Shown here piece after piece: positions 11,924 through 25,700 of a DNA stretch of 64,000 nt; the first letter of the stretch is position 1, and each line of letters starts with the position of its first letter. Source of the DNA: Impatiens glandulifera (lineage: Eukaryota; Streptophyta; Magnoliopsida; Ericales; Balsaminaceae); NCBI RefSeq assembly GCF_907164915.1, contig NC_061866.1, positions 45,262,320-45,326,319 of the forward strand, read 5' to 3'. The notes under the pieces were generated by a model. The model saw nothing but the letters and a program-made list of their open reading frames with translations. It had not been told where the DNA came from and searched no databases. Position numbers and translations under genes: made by a program.

Positions 11924-12812
11924 TCAACAACTGAGATTGTTGCCAGGGGAGACACCGAATCTTCTACAATAATCTGTGTAGTAACGAACACGGGCAGCTA
12001 CCAGATTAGGACTCCTCCCATTACACTCCATGCTATTTATAGCTCGGATGGAGTCACCAAACCCTCCCGATCTAAAACGAGACTGAACATTGGTGGTCCA
12101 AAACCAAAGCGACGCCTTGAAGGACACGTCTGGATTATTCGAAACTATCTCGGGATTGTTTAAGCCGTCAAACCCCACGCTTTTCCCGGCTGCACCATAG
12201 TTATAGTTCCAAGTCAGTTGAAGAGGTCCCCGACCGAAGTACTTTTTGCTAGGGTTGCATGGATATTGTCGGTTATTTCTGTCACAATAGTCTCTTGACG
12301 CCCCATTTATCTCTTCAATGAAGCAAAAATCTGCACAAACAAAAATTAAATCATTTGCTCTGTTTTAAATCTTAATTAGTTTATTTCAATATTTAATCAG
12401 CATGTAACAATATATATGTTGTTTTATTACGTCCACTTTCGTGTGTGGCGTGAGCGAAAAAAGCAGCGATTTCGCGTTTAGCATCGTCGCCAGAACCGGA
12501 AGGGAACTTAGAGGAGCCAGCAGCGTTGAGTAACGCTGATCTAGTGTAAAACCTCTTGCCAGCACAAGTCCCCGATGCTTGATTTATTATGCTGTTGAAA
12601 AACGACTGAGTCACAACCGAGGCGAGCGATGAGCTTCCGCCTCCGGACCCTGAAGTACAGGGACCGGCCCGACAACCACGTCCACAGTATTGGTTGTCGG
12701 TGCCACAGAAACCGAATTGGCTACAGCAAAGTCCAGGGGCACAACCGCAGTTTTGTGCCACGGCGAGAGTAACCGAGGTGAAAAGAACGGCAAGTATTAT
12801 TATTAGCTTCAT
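11924..12812 (-). CDS. Class IV chitinase (hevein domain plus GH19 catalytic domain)
   Basis: Two exons: 12431-12812 and 11924-12330. The donor GTAATA follows GGAC and the acceptor is TTGTGCAG; the joined frame restores HESGHFCFIEE. The product is about 262 residues, the usual size for class IV. Residues 1-19 are a signal peptide ending VAVA-type before QNCG. Residues 20-53 are a chitin-binding hevein domain with all eight cysteines (CGC, LCC, FC, YC, GC, PC). A short Gly/Ser linker follows, then the GH19 domain. The two catalytic glutamates should be E in HESG and the second E of FCFIEE. YFGRGPLQLTWNYNYG, the substrate-cleft motif, is intact, as is the closing cysteine. It should be secreted and hydrolyse beta-1,4-GlcNAc chains of fungal or insect chitin. 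No C-terminal vacuolar extension is seen. A decayed copy of exon 1 lies near 45.6 kb. Confidence 0.93.
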
Positions 12813-12847
12813 TAGATTGCTTATGATAATTGATCAGGCTTGAGAAG

Positions 12848-12855
12848 TTTATATA
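12848..12855 (-). promoter_or_regulatory. TATA box of the chitinase gene
   Basis: On the minus strand the sequence reads TATATAAA, about 36-43 bases upstream of the ATG. The leader would be very short. The same motif survives in the duplicated fragment near 45.77 kb. Confidence 0.55.
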
Positions 12856-13612
12856 TAGTGCAGTGCTAACATTTTATTTATTTCAATAGGATAAGTGTTA
12901 GTTTATTTATTTGACAAATTAAATGCATACTACGTAGTACTGGATAACGTGTGAGTTTTACCAATACATAAGAATTTTAAATAAATTTAAATTTGAATCA
13001 ATGCTGATGAAAATCTAGCTATGTATATTCACATTTTTTTAATATTATTTATTTGTAGATATATTAAATTATTGATATATTTTTTTGTATGAGAATTTAT
13101 TTTCGAAGGAACTTTCATAGAAATCATTTATCACCCCTTTATTAAAGATAAAACTCGTCTCTATAAAGAATGATAATGATTTAATTCACTTAAACTCAGC
13201 TCGGTTATAAAATTAATTAATTCTATAATAATTCTATATAAATAATAATCATATACTACCTAAATATCTATTAATAACGACAGTAAATATAATATCTATA
13301 TACCCAATTGATAATATAGGATCATTAGAGGACTATATTGGGTGAAGACTCAAACTCATAATTACTTTGTGCCGACATAAATTCATGTATTTTACTGTTG
13401 AGTTACGAATGTCCACGATACATTTGCCTTGGTATTTTCTATTGCTAATGATTTGTTGCTATAAATATCAATATCTACCTATAAAATTAAACAAATAATT
13501 ATATATATATATATATACCTTCTTTTTTTTTTACAAAAATCATTGATATTCAGACCAAGATAAACAGAGTTTTGACTTGGTTCATCCTCTTAATCTTATC
13601 TGCAAATTTGTA
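12856..13612. other. Chitinase upstream region, otherwise featureless
   Basis: AT-rich promoter-side sequence. The first 60 bases are duplicated near 45.8 kb with the chitinase fragment. A short (AT)n run lies at about 13501-13516. No other gene or repeat is recognised. Confidence 0.4.
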
Positions 13613-14360
13613 CACTACAAAAAAACGCCCAATTAGCGACGCATAATTATCGACGTTTAATCAACGTCGGAAATATGCGACGAATATTTCGATGGTTTAA
13701 TCCACGAAAAACATGAACAGTTGCAAAATATTAATGAGTGAAGAAAACTTGGTCGTAAAAAACAAAGATATTTACCTATAATCAATCATCGTCGCTAAAA
13801 TAAAAGGTAAATTTCTATAGCAAAATTCGTAAATGAATTTATAACATATTTTGGATTAAATTTACAACGAATATTAAAGTTTTTTTAGTTAATCGAAAAA
13901 ATCATAGAAAAATATGTATGTCGCAAATTCCATAGAAAAACATAAAAATATAGTCGCTGCAGATTCCGTAGAAAATTATATCCGTCGTAAATTTTGTTGA
14001 AAAATATAGTCGTCGCAGATTCCGTAGAAAATCATATCCGTCGTAAATTCTGTAGAAAAATATAGTCGTCGCAACTCCCATAGAAATTCGTCAATTGCAT
14101 ATAAAATTATATAAAAGATAATATAATATATTTATAACTAATTATTTAGTTTATATATATTTAATATTATCGTAGATAATATTTAATATTATTATAACTA
14201 AATAATTTATATATATTATAAAATGTCACTTAAATAATAATAAAATATAATTATTTTAACTATTTTTTAATTAATTAAGTATATAAAATTATTTTATAAA
14301 TAATATAAATTAAAAATCAAATAAAACAATATATGGTCGTCGCAAAGACCATAGAAACCT
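13613..14360. mobile_element. CACTA-type terminal fragment
   Basis: Begins CACTACAAAAAAACG, the canonical CACTA terminus. It is followed by short motifs around GCGACG, ACGTCG and GTCGTCGCA repeated in both orientations to about 14350, as in subterminal binding-site arrays. No matching right terminus (TTGTAGTG) was found, so this is a truncated or solo end. Non-coding. Confidence 0.6.
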
Positions 14361-15876
14361 AAATAATATTTATTAATTACGTATGAGATCATTCAAGTCA
14401 ATATATACACTTCACCAGTTTTGGAATGTGGAAGTTGGGAATTGGAAGTTGCTGTTCATCACATATGATGATTGTAAAATATATTGAATGAAAATATAAC
14501 TAGCCTACAATAATTGTGTGTAGAGAATAAGTTCTTTTGATGTTTCATTTTTATTACCTTATTACAATTATGTTACGACTTGTATTGTACATTATTTTTG
14601 TCTCGGTATTTCACCACACTTTGTGACATTTGCGTAAATAATTAAAAAAGTGGATCATGTCAAAATTGATTATGTAGAGTATTATTTGAAAGTTAAAAGT
14701 TCAAACTAATGTATGATATGAATCATAACTAGTAAAAAAGAGGTCTATGACGATCATTTCCATTGATCGGTTAAAACACCAATCGATATTATGAGCATAA
14801 TACCGTTTGGATTTAAAACCAATCAGTTCATAATACCAATTGGTGTTTTAACCGATCAGTGAAAGCCTCTAAAAACTAATCGATATAGCCCATAAAAAAA
14901 CCTAAAAAAGGGCAGCAAATTTGTCGCGTTTGTCAAATATTAGTAGCTATTGGTCCAATTGGTGAAGCTTCAGTGATATTCCCGATTGATCATATACCAA
15001 TTAGTAATTCCCATATAATTAACAAAAACCCCTCTTTTTCTTTCCTGCGTGGGGTCTCTCTTTCTCTTACTCGATCGCCGCTTTGTTTCTCTTCCCCGAT
15101 CGCGCCACTCTCTTTCTCTTCCCTAATTGCCGATCTATGACAATCTTTGGACGGTTAACAGTAGGATTTATGATAATTTTACCCATCATTTTCGCATAAT
15201 GCAACACAAAATCTAAGGATCTTACTTTTCTCAACGTTTTTCTATTATTGAGTTCATCGTGGCGTTCTCTGAGATTTTCGACAATTTTCTGCATTTCCTA
15301 GTAAGCAGACCCGTCGGAGATTTTCGACAGTTTTCTGCATTTCTCCTAGTAAGCAGACCCGACAAAAGGGTAACGCAACATATGCAATTGAATAGTTCAA
15401 ATTTGTAGTATATAATATTATTAATTGTATATTATATATTATAAAATAAAGAAAAAAAGCTCATTTATTGTCCAACTAACTTTATGTAATAATAAAATAT
15501 CATTTAAATTAACATATTAAAAAAAAAAAAAAAACTCATTTAGTTTATGTTAATAAACAAAATTAATTTTTATTTTTAAATTTACATATTTATTAATTAA
15601 ATATTAATATAATTTATATCTTCTTTTTTTCCATTAATTAAACTATAAACTATTTAAATTTATAACTTATTATATTAATATTTTTAATATATATTTTAAA
15701 ATATTTTTTATATTAGTTAATATTGTTATAAATTTAATTTGTATATTAAATATGTTTTTAATAAAATATATAATTATTATATTTTTTTTAATTTTATGAG
15801 TCATAAAATTTAAATTTACAATTGGGCCTCTCAACTCTCGGGCCCGAGTTTATACCTAGGGTTTCGTAGTAATAAA

Positions 15877-16441
15877 ATGGAAGTGTCCCAAGAGAAACCT
15901 ATCTCAAATCTCTTTCCAATGCCGCCGTCTCTCAAAATACAGCTTCTTCCATCCATAGATGAAATCATGCCCAAAACTAGTACAATAGTTGATGTTTATG
16001 ATGGTTTATATAGGCTAACCAGTCATGCTTCCGAAAGACTGGTGAACCTCTCAAGAAATCATCTAAATTTCATTGTTGATCAAAATAAAGTTTTAATTTT
16101 TATTTGTATTTTATTCTGTGTTTTGCAAGGTTACTTCCAAATACTATTTTCATGTGTTGAAGGTCTCCGAGCATCTTTGAAAGTTAAAATGATTGTGTGG
16201 TCCTGCTACAGAAGCCAAATCTGTTTGGACAAACAGATTTGGTTTTGTTTGAGATGACTGACATTGAGGTTTGTTTTATTTTTTCTGTCATTCAAATCAT
16301 ATTCTACAATTCTCTCTATTTTTTTTGAATTTTTGACTATATGATGTGCAGGAAGAACAGTACAGGAAGCAATATCAGCTGTTGTTCTTCCAAAGGACTA
16401 TGATGCTTCACAAGGCCGTTCTGGAGGAGAATGTAGTATAG
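15877..16441 (+). pseudogene. Chimeric gene copy A: unknown N-terminal exon joined to IDM1-like GNAT C-terminal exons
   Basis: Exon 1 starts MEVSQEKPISN and runs to IVDQNK. A weak donor (AAA|GTTTTA) leads to an acceptor before GYFQ. Exon 2 reads GYFQILFSCVEGLRASLKVK, then frameshifts. In the other frame it resumes as ATEAKSVWTNRFGF. Exon 3, 16352-16441, encodes EEQYRKQYQLLFFQ to a TAG stop and is intact. GYFQ-LFSCIEG, VWTNRFGF and the closing FFQ-MLHK pattern match the C-terminal part of the GNAT domain in IDM1/ROS4-like PHD-finger acetyltransferases, which acetylate histone H3. The PHD fingers and the acetyl-CoA loop are absent, so even an unbroken product would lack activity. The N-terminal exon is from a source I cannot name. 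It shares the frameshift with copy C and lies inside a CACTA-like element. Confidence 0.7.
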
Positions 16442-18037
16442 GGGTGCACTTTTTTATTCTGTACATAATGTATGCTCAGAGATTGGTGCTGTTGTATGAT
16501 AGATCTATTATGTAATATGTTTTTTTTTATAAAATAATTGAGAATGTGTAACCCATGAAATGAGTTTTTGATCAATTTAAATATGTTTTTTTAGTTATTT
16601 GAATGCTTATAATATTTAATCATGATTTGCTAGTCGTTTCATTGAATGTTTTACATTTAAAAATTATGAATGATTTTCTGTATTGAGTATGTTTATTTTA
16701 TGAGTAACAGTGAAAGATAATGAGATTGAAATGACAATGTATATGCCATCTTAGAAATATATCATTTTCACTTCTTTATTTTGAAATGTTATATGTTTGG
16801 TGATTTATCTCTCTTTAATTTGTTAATATTATTTTATTATAAATATTTAAAAAAAATTATAATATATATATATATATATATGTATATATTTATCTGTTAC
16901 ATATATATAAATTTATTATATATATATTAGGTTTTGTTATTTATATATATATATATATATTTTATAATTAAAATAATAATAATTTAATATATAAAGAAAA
17001 TAAAAATATATATTCTTTTAATTATTTATTTTTGTTGGGCTCAATAATTTATTCTCTTTAATTTATTAAAAAAAGAAAATTATTTTTCAATAATAAAAAA
17101 TATTCAAATTAAAACAAATAATAATTAATTGTATTATACTTAATTAAAAACCTTTACTCATTAATTTACAATCTTATCATAAATCTAATTAAAAAGTAGA
17201 ATGAAATATACTTACAATAAAATATATATTCAAATGTTGCTTAAAAGTATATTTATTATAATATATATTTTTATAAAATTGAACAATTGAATATAATATC
17301 AAATTGTCCTTAAACATATCACTCAATATTAGTTTTTACAATAAATAATATATCATTTTAAAAAATAATATTTGATTCAAAATATATTTATAATACTTAA
17401 AAAATTATTTCAATTATGTTTTTGTTGACTTTATTCATTTTTATATTTTATTATTTAAAAAAATATATATAAATAAATAAGTGAATAATATATATACAAG
17501 AGTTAATACATCTAGAGAGAGGAAATAAGAATTATTAATATAGAGAAATATACATTTTAAATTATTATTACTCAATTACAAATATTTCGATTCCTTATAA
17601 TTACTCTTATTTTAATTAAATTTTAAATATTTTAAATTTTATACATACTTTTGTTTAAAATGATTCTATTATATTTATTTTTGTTTTAAATAATTAGAAT
17701 TTGTTAATATATACAAAAGGAAGATTCTTACTCTAATTATGAACCATTCTTAATTCTATAGAATTATTAATTCGTAGAAATTTGAACCCTTCATTACTAA
17801 TTTTGCAAATTATTATTTTTTTTATTCCCAAAGACCAACTTTTAACCTTTGATATTTTCACTGGGTTATTGATCATTTATTGACCCTATATTGTGGTTGC
17901 AATTCCATGTCTAATTCCTTATTGTAACAATGAAATTTAGAATCATCTCATCATTTAATTTTGTACGTACATTTCATTAATGTAAAATTGCAGGTTGTAT
18001 CGTGTGAAGAGGAACGACTGGCCTCAAGTTTGTTGTG

Positions 18038-18080
<43 letters not shown>
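16442..18080. other. AT-rich interior sequence and (AT)n runs
   Basis: The first 170 bases continue the homology with copies B and C. The rest is very AT-rich, with dinucleotide runs near 16863-16880, 16943-16960 and 18042-18080. No coding exon is seen. Confidence 0.5.
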
Positions 18081-18084
<4 letters not shown>

Positions 18085-19006
18085 GCGGACCCAGAAATAT
18101 TTTCTCGGGGGGGCCAAATACATAGTAACGTAGCATTTTTTTGGCTATCAAATAAATGCATTTTTTAATTAAAATTTTACTTGATAATTACATAAAAATA
18201 CTGACAAACACAATTACTAAATTATTCTTGTCCATGAGTCGGTACAAAAGAAGACAAAATATCTTCATTACGTTGACTATACAAATCAATCAATTCAAGA
18301 AAATTAACTTTATTTGATGAACTACTTGACTCATATGTTCTCGAAAAGGTAATCCTTGCCTCAATAGAAAGCGTGTTACATCAAACATTGTCGTTAAACG
18401 GGTGCGATAATTTATTTCTATATCACGACCATGTGTACATAAAACGTTTCTCACGTTATGACTTTGATCTTAAAATGATTCAAATTGAACTCTAGTTTCA
18501 TTATGACAACTATTTGAAGTTCTCATATGATGATTGAATCTTTCTAATGTCATTTTCCATTTTTTGTACCCATCTCCTATAAATGTATCATCTACGTTTT
18601 CTCTATTTAAAGACTTGAAAAGATAACACCAAAACAAAATGATGCATCTTTTGATATGCTATATTCTAACCATGTATATTTGATCAGTAACATTAGACTC
18701 ATTAGTAGGCTCATTAATTGATTGAAAAGACTCATTCTGGTCATGTGATGTAGAAGTACAAATTCGTTTATAGAACATCCCCATTATTCTATATCATACA
18801 TAAAATAAATAATTAAAAATAAATATGTGTCAACCCTAGACACCTAAATAAAATCTAACCAATACATTTATTTGTTGAAATAATTTAAAACTAATTTAAA
18901 ATTAAGAAATATAAAATAATATTTTATCCTTATATTTATATAAATGGTTATTTTAACCTTATATTTATAAGTATTTTGTATTATTAATTTTATTAAAATT
19001 AATAAA

Positions 19007-19037
<31 letters not shown>

Positions 19038-19530
19038 TATAATATAAATGTAGTTTTAAAATAAATAATAATATTATATGATTTTCATTATTTTATATAT
19101 AATTCTTTATATTTTAACTTATATAAATAAATTTTATTTATATATTAACTAAAATTTATGTATTATTATAAATATTGTATCTTAGAAAATATTTTTTGTA
19201 TAAATTAAAATATTAATAATAATTACTTTAATAAAATTATATTTGAAATTAGAATAATATAATTATGAATTAGTTTTTTTTTTTATTAATTTTTATAAAA
19301 GAAAGTGTTAGTTTATTATAAATATTAGAAAATAGTGTTTGTATAAAATAAAAATTTTATAAAAAGAAGGTGAGGTTATGTGAGAGGCAAGGTTTGATCA
19401 TCACCTGACCTCTATTATAGATTTCAGCTCTAAAACCATGAGGACAAAGTCTTATTTGGTAAACATATATATAAAATATGATAAAACTTTTACCCTGGTT
19501 GGGGGAGGCCCGGCCCCCCAAGGCCCCCCT
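18081..19530 (-). mobile_element. Decayed hAT-type element with GGGGGGCC ends
   Basis: Begins AGTGGCGGACCCAGAAATAT followed by a G-run and GGCC, a terminus seen on plant hAT elements of the ZMYM1-like group. The other side ends in GGGGAGGCCCGGCCCCCCAA at about 19501-19520. A perfect partner TIR is not visible because the hexamer microsatellite begins at once. The interior includes a transposase remnant on the minus strand (18228-18790) and about 700 bases of AT-rich filler. Confidence 0.55.
18228..18790 (-). pseudogene. hAT transposase fragment, TTF zinc finger/DUF4371 (ZMYM1-like) type
   Basis: The minus strand reads, with interruptions, GYKKWKMTLERFNHHM, NSCHNETRVQFESF, YRTRLTTMFDVTRFLLRQ and FCLLLYRLMDKNNL. 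These phrases and their order match the region between the TTF zinc finger and the DUF4371/hAT dimerisation domain of ZMYM1-like plant transposases. There are stops between the blocks and at least one frameshift. Only the N-terminal half is present, so it cannot encode a working enzyme. Confidence 0.65.
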
Positions 19531-19532
19531 TG

Positions 19533-20360
<828 letters not shown>

Positions 20361-20634
20361 TTTTTCCTTTAAAAAAAATGTCTATACCAATTGATTTAGT
20401 AATTAATCGTCGTAGCCTTACTAAGTAGCACTGATTGGTTCAACAACCAATCACCATAGCCTATTTGAGAATCACTGGTGTTACTTTATAGAGTAACATC
20501 GAGAGAGCTTTTATCGATTGAGACCGATTAGATAAAAAACAATTGGTATTACCTTATACCGAATGGTAACCATGATAGTCCAATCGATATAGGCATTTTT
20601 TATTACAAGTGAATGTTATAATATGTGTGTGAAA

Positions 20635-21130
20635 TGTTGGAATTTATTAAAATAATTTCATAATAAACTTAAATCATAAATTATAATACCCTAGATCTTC
20701 ATTTTTGTTTCTGAGATATGAAAGACAAAAACAGAATATATATACCTGGATCGTTAGACATGATTAGATGAGAGGGTCTTCCAAAATGACAGAAATCCTT
20801 TAGCCTTATTTCTCTGATGATGGGGATTCAGAGAGAGAGAGCGTGTGATAAAAAATAAGTTCGATCTTATTTTTTATCAACCAACCTCCCTTTTATAATT
20901 TCTTCTGCCTTTTGGGGACCATAACCGTCATAACTGCTTCATTACGCTAATTTCTAATTTGGCCTCTCATCAAATTAGAAATACCGCAAGGTATCCACAA
21001 TTTAACATTCATAACAATAACGTCTTTAAGTCAAATCCCAAACATCCTTATATCACATAATATTGACTTATTATAATCAATGACCATATATATCCATTTA
21101 AATATATAAATGTCCCTTTAAATTCTAACA
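20635..21130 (-). repeat. 3' LTR of copia-1
   Basis: 496 bases bounded by TGTTGGAATT and AATTCTAACA (TG...CA with inverted ends). The polypurine tract abuts at 21131-21142. I find no second copy in the window. Confidence 0.75.
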
Positions 21131-21538
21131 ATCTCCCACTGGACATATATATTTAAAAAATGAATAATATATCCTTATTGTGTACAGTATTGTCATTGAT
21201 TTTGAGAACATTAACAATCTCGTCCATTAATCATATTAACAAGGATCTAGACGGTCTTCGTTGTATCAATCACAACTAAACCTTCAATGGTCACAAATAT
21301 CAATATGACTAAATGACATAGATTAATCATGAATTTGTGGCATGAAAAATTACATGCAAGGTGATCTATTCATGTCAATTTTCAACTGGTCCTACCTTAA
21401 CTTTAGTGAGATCAAACTTTAACTTTATTGTACAAAATGCAATAAACCGTACAATACTTTATCTGATCAGAAACTGAATTACATAAATATCCATAAAACA
21501 AACTGAAAGACAATTGAATTTACAAACTCCCACTTAAC

Positions 21539-24500
21539 CTAGAGATCATCCATCTCTAAAACACCCATGTTAGTAGTGTGTTCATGAAAGATATTAGGCG
21601 GCAGACCCTTTGTCAATGGATCAGCTATCATGGAGTTTGTACCCAAGTGTTCTATAGAAATTTGACCACTTTGTACACTTTCCTTCACAACTAGGAACTT
21701 TATATCGATATGTTTTGACTTAGTCGAGCTCCTATTGTTATTCGAATATAACACAGTTTAATTATTGTCACAAAATAACCTAAGGGGTCTTTCAATCCCT
21801 TTCAAAATACGCAGTTCAGTGACAAAATTCTTTAGCCATATTACTTGATTTGATGCCTCATAACATGCTATAAACTTTACTTCCATGGTGGAGGAAGCTG
21901 TAAGTCCCTGTTTGGAACTCTTCCAAGAGATCGCTCCACCAGCCAACAAGAATACATAGCCCGAAGTGGATCTTAAACTATCTTGGCATCCCGCAAAATC
22001 AGAGTCAGAATACCCAATGATCTCAAGATCATCCGACCTCTGATGTGTGAGCATGTAACTTCTAGTTCTCTTTAGATATCTCACATCCCTTTTAGCTGCC
22101 TTCTAGTGATCCAAACCTGGGTTGCTCAAATATCTTCCTAATACGTCAACTAAGTACGCAATATATGAACGCGTACAAACTTGAGCATACATTAGACTTC
22201 CAACTGCCGAAGCATATGGAATCTTTTGCATTTCTTGAATTTCCAAATTTCCTTTAGGGCATTGTTGAAGACTAAATTTGTCTCCTTTAGCAACTGGGGT
22301 ATTTCCTAATTTACAATCTTGCATGTCATATCTTTTAAGTACTTTATCGATATAGCTCATCTATGACAATCCAAGAATTCCTTGAGAACGATCTCGATGT
22401 ATTTGGATCCCTAATATAAATGAGGCCTCACCAAGATCTTTCATCTCGAAATTTCTCGACATAAAAGTCTTAGATTGGTTCAATAAGCCTATATCATTTA
22501 AGGCAAACAAAATATCATCAACATATAAAATTAGATATATATATGTTTACTCCCACTGAATTTTTGATACACACAATCATCAATTAAATTATCTCCTAAA
22601 CCAAATGAGAGAATTACCTCATGAAACTTATGGTACCACTGACGAGACGCTTGTTTGAGCCCATAGATGAATTTTTTTAATTTGCAAACCATATTCCTTG
22701 AATCTCCTAACACAAAGTTTTCTGGTTGCACCATATAAATTGTTTCATCAATTTCTCCATTGAGAAATGTTGTCTTTACATCCATCTGATGTAGCTCCAT
22801 ATCAAAATGTGCAACGAGTGCCATGATTGTTCTAAAAGAGTCTTTAGTTGAAACCGGAGAAAAAGTCTCTTTATAATCAATCTCGTATTTTTGAGTAAAA
22901 CCTTTTGCCACAAGACGTGCTTTATACTTTTCCACATTACTTTAGAATCCCGTTTGGTTTTAAAAATCCATTTACAACCAACAGGCTTCACGCCTTCTGG
23001 TAATGGGACAAGTTCCCAAACTTTATTGTCTTGCATAGATTTATAATCTTCATTCATTGCATCAATCCACTTTTCTGAATTAGAACTATCTATGGCTTGA
23101 TGAAAGTTTATTGGATCATCTTCCATAATGCCAAGATTATCCTCATGTTCTTGAAGAAATACATATTCATCTGACATAGTACTTCTCCTTACTCTTGTGG
23201 ATCGTCGTAATGACACTTGTTCCGCAATAATACTTTCTTCTTGAGGTTGTTGAGTTTGTACCTCTGGGAGATCAACGTCGTCTTGATTTTCTGGAATTAT
23301 TCCAATATTATCAATGATCAGATGAGAATCTTGATCATTGTCCATACAAATCAGAATAGGAGTCAACTCATTGTTATCCAAATTAGAAGTTGACTCTTCC
23401 TCAAAGACAAAATCCTTTATTTGATTCTTCACCCCAAACTCAACATCCTCAAAGAATATAGTTGTTCCTGTCTCGAAAATTGACTTTAAGTTGGGATCAT
23501 AAAATTTATAGCTCCTTGATCATTCAGAATAGCCAATAAAGTAACTACTAACTATTTTGGGGTCCAATTTATCCATATGAGGCTTATAAGGCTTTGTCTC
23601 TACTGGACATCCCCAAACATGAAAATGTTTTAGGCTGGGTTTTCGCCCTGACCAAAGCTCATAAGGGGTTTTAGTCGTTGCTTTTGTTGGCACTCTATTC
23701 AAAATGTATGTTGCAGTCTTTAGTGCTTCACCCCAGAGTGACTTTGGTAAGGATGAATGGCTAACCATACTCCTCACCATATCTTGTAAAGTACGATTTC
23801 GTCTTTCTGCTACACCATTCATGCTTGGAGAGCCCGGCATGGTGTACTGAGGAACGATACCACACTCCTCTAGGTATTTAGCGAAAGACCCTGGATGTTG
23901 TTCACCTGAACCGTCATACCGACCGTAGTATTCACCACCACGATCAGATTTAACTTTCTTTATTTTTCTATTGAGTTGATTTTCAACTTCAACCTTAAAT
24001 GACTTGAACACATCCAATGTTTGAGCCTTTTCTTGAATAAGAAAAATGTATGCATATCTAGAGAAATCGTCTATGAATGATACAAAATATCGCTGACCAT
24101 TCCAAGCGGAGTCGGAAACAGCCCACAAACATCCGTATGTATCAACTCAAGTATTTATGTAGCTCTATATGCATTCAATGTTCTATCTTTGGTTTGTTTC
24201 CCTTTAATACATTCAATACAAACATTAAAGTCTATAAAATCAATATAATTTAGAATCCCATCTGACACAAGACGTTCAACTCTATTTCTAGAGATGTGAC
24301 ATAAGCGTTTGTGCCATAATGTACCCGAATTATTATTATTTAGCTTTCGTTTAGTACCTCTTGATTCCACATTCATGGTTTCATTATATAAAGCAATTGT
24401 ATCAAGTAAATAAAGATTGTAATAATGCATTAATGAACTAGTTCCAACATTCGAAGTACCAATAAATAACTTAAATTGACCATTTCCAAACAAACTAGAA

Positions 24501-24829
24501 TAACCATGTTTATCCAAATAACGAATAGAAACCAAATTTCGTTTAAACGAATGTACAACAAAAGTATCCTTTAAGTCCAAATAAAAACCAGAACTAAGCA
24601 ACAATCTAAAATGTCTAATTGCTTCAACTTCTACCGATTTTCCATCGCCCACAAAGATACGTCTTTCAGCATCACTTGGATTTCGGTAGCTCAGGCAACC
24701 CTGTATTGAAATACTGATGTTAGTAGTAGCACCAAAATCTAACCACCAAGTATTTCCAGGTACTGATGCTAAATTAACTTCAGAACAAACTAGATTAAGA
24801 AATGTACCTTTCTTTTTCGCGCCATGCAC
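21539..24829 (-). pseudogene. copia-1 pol remnant: protease, integrase, RT, RNase H
   Basis: Reading the minus strand from 24829: a protease block whose active-site triad is changed (WWLDFGATT, where D-S/T-G is expected); the GAG-pre-integrase motif LWHKRLCHIS; an integrase core with HTDVCG in one frame and, after a frameshift near 24080, [15 protein letters not shown] and NGVAERRN; the RT palm at 22531-22935 (YKARLVAKGFTQ, MDVKTTFLNGE, YGLKQASRQWY) followed by a stop and a YIDD-like box near 22520; then RNase H (GYSDSDFAG at about 22010, KHIDIKFLVV at about 21700). At least five stops or shifts separate these blocks. A trans-complemented copy could still be mobilised only if both LTRs existed, which I do not see. 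Confidence 0.85.
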
Positions 24830-25600
24830 GATATTTAGTACAATCCTTCTTTAGATGTTCAGTCTTATTGCAAAAGAAACAGTCATTGTTAACCTTTTTC
24901 TTTGCATTTGGACCCTGAGCAGCATCAACATTCTTCCTTTTCTTGCCCTTATCCCTAGAGGTGCTTGCCAGATGAGCACATTCTGTCATTTCTTGCTTTA
25001 ATCTCTCTTCCTCTTGAACACAATGAGAAATTAGTTCATTCAAGTTCCACGTTTCTTTCTGACAGTTAAAACTGACCTTAAAGTGGTTGAATTGAACCGG
25101 AAGAGAAATCAGAATGAGATGCACAAGTAAATTCTCATGCAAATCAAGCTTTAGTGCCTTAAGTTTTGATGCAAGATTAGACATCTCTATGATGTACTCC
25201 CTTATATTACCATTGCCCTTATACTTCATTGAATTCAAGCTCTTAAGAATAGTGCTTGTTTCAGCCTTATCACTTTTAACAAAGCGCTTTTCAATTTCTG
25301 CAAGGTAATCTTTAGCATTGGTGGTGTCTTCAGACACAACACTCCTGAACACCTCCGGAATTTCACGATTTATGATCATAAGACTCATGCGGTTAGAGCG
25401 TTCCTATTTATCAAATTTAGCCTTCTCTTCAGGAGAGCTAATAACCGTAGGAGTAGTGGATTGCTCTGTCCGTATCGCAAGATCCATGTCCATGCAACAT
25501 TAATATTTGCTCTGAATGTTCAATCCTTACAGTTAGAGCCATTAAGGATTGTGACTAAATTTAAGTTGACATTAATATTTGCAACATTAGCTGAAAACAT
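24795..25600 (-). pseudogene. copia-1 gag remnant
   Basis: Starts at ATG 25600 (MFSANVAN). TGA and TAG codons stand where tryptophan would be expected near 25523 and 25412, and a frameshift lies between them. The long open part (25388-24795) has the retrotransposon gag-polyprotein fold region and a CCHC zinc knuckle, CFFCNKTEHLKKDC, lacking the usual glycine. It overlaps the protease frame at its end. Confidence 0.8.
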
Positions 25601-25700
25601 AATTTAAACTGCTCAATTCTTCTAATAATAAGAGTTTCCGAACCAGACCAATTTGCAGTATAACAAAGTGTTCATAATTTTTTTCTACAAGATCTCTGGT

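Larger units (their letters stand above)
20635..25700 (-). mobile_element. Decayed Ty1/copia retrotransposon, 5' end missing (copia-1)
   Basis: Minus-strand element with one LTR on its 3' side (20635-21130), a polypurine tract next to it (CCAGTGGGAGAT on the minus strand) and gag-protease-integrase-RT-RNase H in copia order up to an ATG at 25600. The 5' LTR and primer-binding site are not found beyond about 25700, so the copy is 5'-truncated or too diverged there. Multiple stops and frameshifts interrupt the genes. Confidence 0.85.

Noticed and set aside
15067..15294. A 75-residue minus-strand frame (RHDELNNRKTLRKVRSLDF)
   Set aside because: The homologous stretch in copy B (26230-26430) is full of stops in this frame, so it is not under coding constraint.
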